NCBI GenBank assembly: GCA_934273135.1
Contig: CAKQSU010000060.1
Location: forward strand, 1-6,986
Length of the DNA stretch: 6,986 nucleotides
DNA from: an uncultured Clostridia bacterium
GTDB lineage: Bacteria > Bacillota > Clostridia > Christensenellales > Borkfalkiaceae
Direction: 5' to 3'
This document shows, piece by piece, positions 5,952 to 6,986 of the stretch. The notes beneath the pieces were generated by a model. It saw nothing but the letters and a program-made list of their open reading frames with translations. It did not search any database and was not told the origin of the DNA. The number at the start of each line of letters is the position of its first letter. The first letter of the stretch is position 1. The position numbers were made by a program, and so were the translations under genes.

Positions 5952-5979
5952 TTGACAAATGAAATTTTTGTGGTACAAT
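5952..5979 (+). promoter_or_regulatory. Promoter of the MuF/DUF6883-like gene pair
   Basis: A perfect TTGACA (5952-5957) and TACAAT (5974-5979) are spaced by 16 nt, with TGG before the -10. Transcription should start near 5986, giving a leader of about 32 nt. The TTTTTGTGGTA block before the -10 is shared with the dehydrogenase promoter. Confidence 0.8.
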
Positions 5980-6017
5980 ATAATCAGTCGCATTTGACTA
6001 AGGAGTAAAAGAGTATC

Positions 6018-6629
6018 ATGAAAGTACAAACGGTAAGCTTTGAGCAAGCCGGCGTTCTCGCTAAGCAATTTTTCGAGTCGCCGCAATGGGGTAGGTTCGT
6101 TCACGAAGGAACAAAGCCTGCTTACACAAGTCAAGAGAAAAAGGAAAACACCGAGTGGGCAAAAGCAAACAACAATAAGCACTGTGCGGTATGTTTGAAC
6201 ATGAACGGTTGTTGTTTGCCCGTTGACATAATAGAAAACAAAATGAAATTCCCGTTTCATGAAAACTGTCACTGTTACGTAGTGCCTGCGAATAATTTAG
6301 AGATAACGGCGGAAAGCCCGTTGTCGAAGTTTGAGGGATATGTTTTTAGTTCCGAATATAGGCATAACGGAAAAATTAGTTTGTTTTATAAATGGGGTTT
6401 TAGCTCCGAGGATTCTCCATATTTATGTCGAGAATTATCTGAACAATCTGAAAAGTTATTTGCCAAAGCTTTTTTTGAACTTGGAAAACTTGATAATTAT
6501 GGTCAAAGAATAGATATAAAAGTAAAATTACAAAGAAAAGATAGATTTGAAGTTGTTTCGTTTGTTTCGGGATGGATGCTATATCCTGACGGAAGAATAG
6601 TTTTAACAACACCATACGGAGGAAAGTAA
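6018..6629 (+). CDS. MuF-type Cys/His motif protein with DUF6883-like C-terminal domain, toxin-like
   Basis: The protein has 203 residues; AAGGAG lies 12 nt before the ATG. Residues 41-90 hold WAKANNNKHCAVC...GCCLPVD...FPFHENCHCYVVP. C56, C59, H81, C84, H85 and C86 could bind metal. This resembles the C-terminal end of MuF/SPP1 gp7-type phage head proteins (CxxC...G..fPvd...P.H..CrC). Residues 103-203 (FEGYVFSS, K119, FYKWGF, then PDGRIVLTTPY at the end) resemble DUF6883, a domain seen at the C-termini of toxin-like and prophage proteins; this match is by eye. No signal peptide, membrane helix or repeat stalk is present, so it lacks an obvious export route. GC drops from about 42% (6061-6360) to about 31% (6361-6600), right at the domain boundary. 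The next gene starts 2 nt after the stop. Alternatives: a degraded MuF remnant, or a cytoplasmic metal-binding protein. Confidence 0.65.
   Translation: MKVQTVSFEQAGVLAKQFFESPQWGRFVHEGTKPAYTSQEKKENTEWAKANNNKHCAVCLNMNGCCLPVDIIENKMKFPFHENCHCYVVPANNLEITAESPLSKFEGYVFSSEYRHNGKISLFYKWGFSSEDSPYLCRELSEQSEKLFAKAFFELGKLDNYGQRIDIKVKLQRKDRFEVVSFVSGWMLYPDGRIVLTTPYGGK
6618..6623 (+). promoter_or_regulatory. Ribosome binding site inside the end of the upstream gene
   Basis: GGAGGA lies in the last Gly codons of the upstream gene, 8 nt before the ATG at 6632. This suggests that translation of the two genes is coupled. Confidence 0.75.
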
Positions 6630-6631
6630 AA

Positions 6632-6986
6632 ATGAAATACTTGGATATTGTAGAACTTCTCGTCGATAAAGACGAATATAGGGCGAAAGGCGTGCAAAAG
6701 GGCATGCGCGGGAGAATTACCGATTGCGATATTATTGAGGAAAGAGGGCGGTTTGTTTTCTTTGTTTTAGAAAAAGCCGACAATCGCTTTGTCGTTACGG
6801 CGTTATATATTCCCGAAACCGATTTAAAAGTCATAGACGAATGGACATATTTAAACGGTGAAAAAATTGTTTTACCGTTTAACGAGTATGCAAGGGTCGT
6901 TATGACCGAAGAAAAAGAAAAGTATACCGATGACGGTGTGCATAAGGGCTTTGACGGGTGGATATGCGACCCGCGGAGAATAGAAA
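6632..6986 (+). CDS. Tandem DUF4926-like small-domain protein, immunity-like (3' end missing)
   Basis: The frame is open from ATG 6632 to the window edge: 118 residues visible, no stop. It starts 2 nt after the previous gene and uses GGAGGA at 6618-6623. The first unit (about 1-70: KYLDIVELL, KGVQKGMRGRIT, FVFFVLE, then DLKVI) resembles DUF4926-like small beta-rich proteins. The second unit begins near residue 86 and repeats the core: K13, Y16, G20, V21, K23, G24, G27, I29 and D31 recur at K95, Y98, G102, V103, K105, G106, G109, I111 and D113, an exact offset of 82. DUF4926-like proteins commonly sit beside DUF6883-type proteins, as I recall, and an immunity or partner role is inferred from that and from the coupling. 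No membrane segment or signal peptide. Family name uncertain; the gene itself is secure. Confidence 0.7.
   Translation, partial: MKYLDIVELLVDKDEYRAKGVQKGMRGRITDCDIIEERGRFVFFVLEKADNRFVVTALYIPETDLKVIDEWTYLNGEKIVLPFNEYARVVMTEEKEKYTDDGVHKGFDGWICDPRRIE

Noticed and set aside
6400..6834. Minus-strand frames across the toxin-like pair
   Set aside because: They are shadows of two coupled plus-strand genes that have their own promoter and ribosome sites.

Overview
The window looks like chromosome of a Gram-positive bacterium of the Clostridia type. Strong AGGAG-type ribosome binding sites and TTGACA/TATAAT-type promoters with extended -10 boxes point that way. So does a membrane NfeD-like gene paired with a flotillin, as in yuaF-yuaG of Bacillus subtilis, and a COG2509-type flavoprotein. 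No gene fixes the genus; an uncultured gut Clostridia lineage is an inference.

Composition falls into blocks. The middle (about 2000-5800) is GC-richer and carries three housekeeping-like genes; a sampled line, 2401-2460, is 36/60 GC. The left flank is AT-rich (1081-1140 is 18/60 GC) and the right flank is partly so. Both flanks look accessory.

Left flank: a four-helix membrane protein of unknown function (162-794, +), ending at a strong hairpin. Then a zinc-cluster protein with a PD-(D/E)XK-like nuclease domain (minus strand, 1763 to 1026). Near-identical GC hairpins lie on both sides of the nuclease gene, at 831-861 and 1794-1821.

Middle: a minus-strand operon, NfeD-like protein (4054 to 3461) followed after 14 nt by a flotillin (3446 to 2007). 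This is a membrane-microdomain scaffold module. Its promoter stands back to back with the promoter of a plus-strand COG2509 FAD-dependent dehydrogenase (4400-5794). The dehydrogenase has a hairpin-rich leader of about 135 nt and an intrinsic terminator.

Right flank: a well-formed promoter drives a two-gene unit. The first gene (6018-6629) joins a Cys/His motif resembling the C-terminal end of MuF-type phage head proteins to a DUF6883-like C-terminal domain. The second (from 6632, cut by the window edge) is a tandem duplication of a small DUF4926-like domain. This looks like a toxin/immunity-type or prophage-derived pair and is the best candidate here for an under-described system. The family assignments were made by eye, without a database search.
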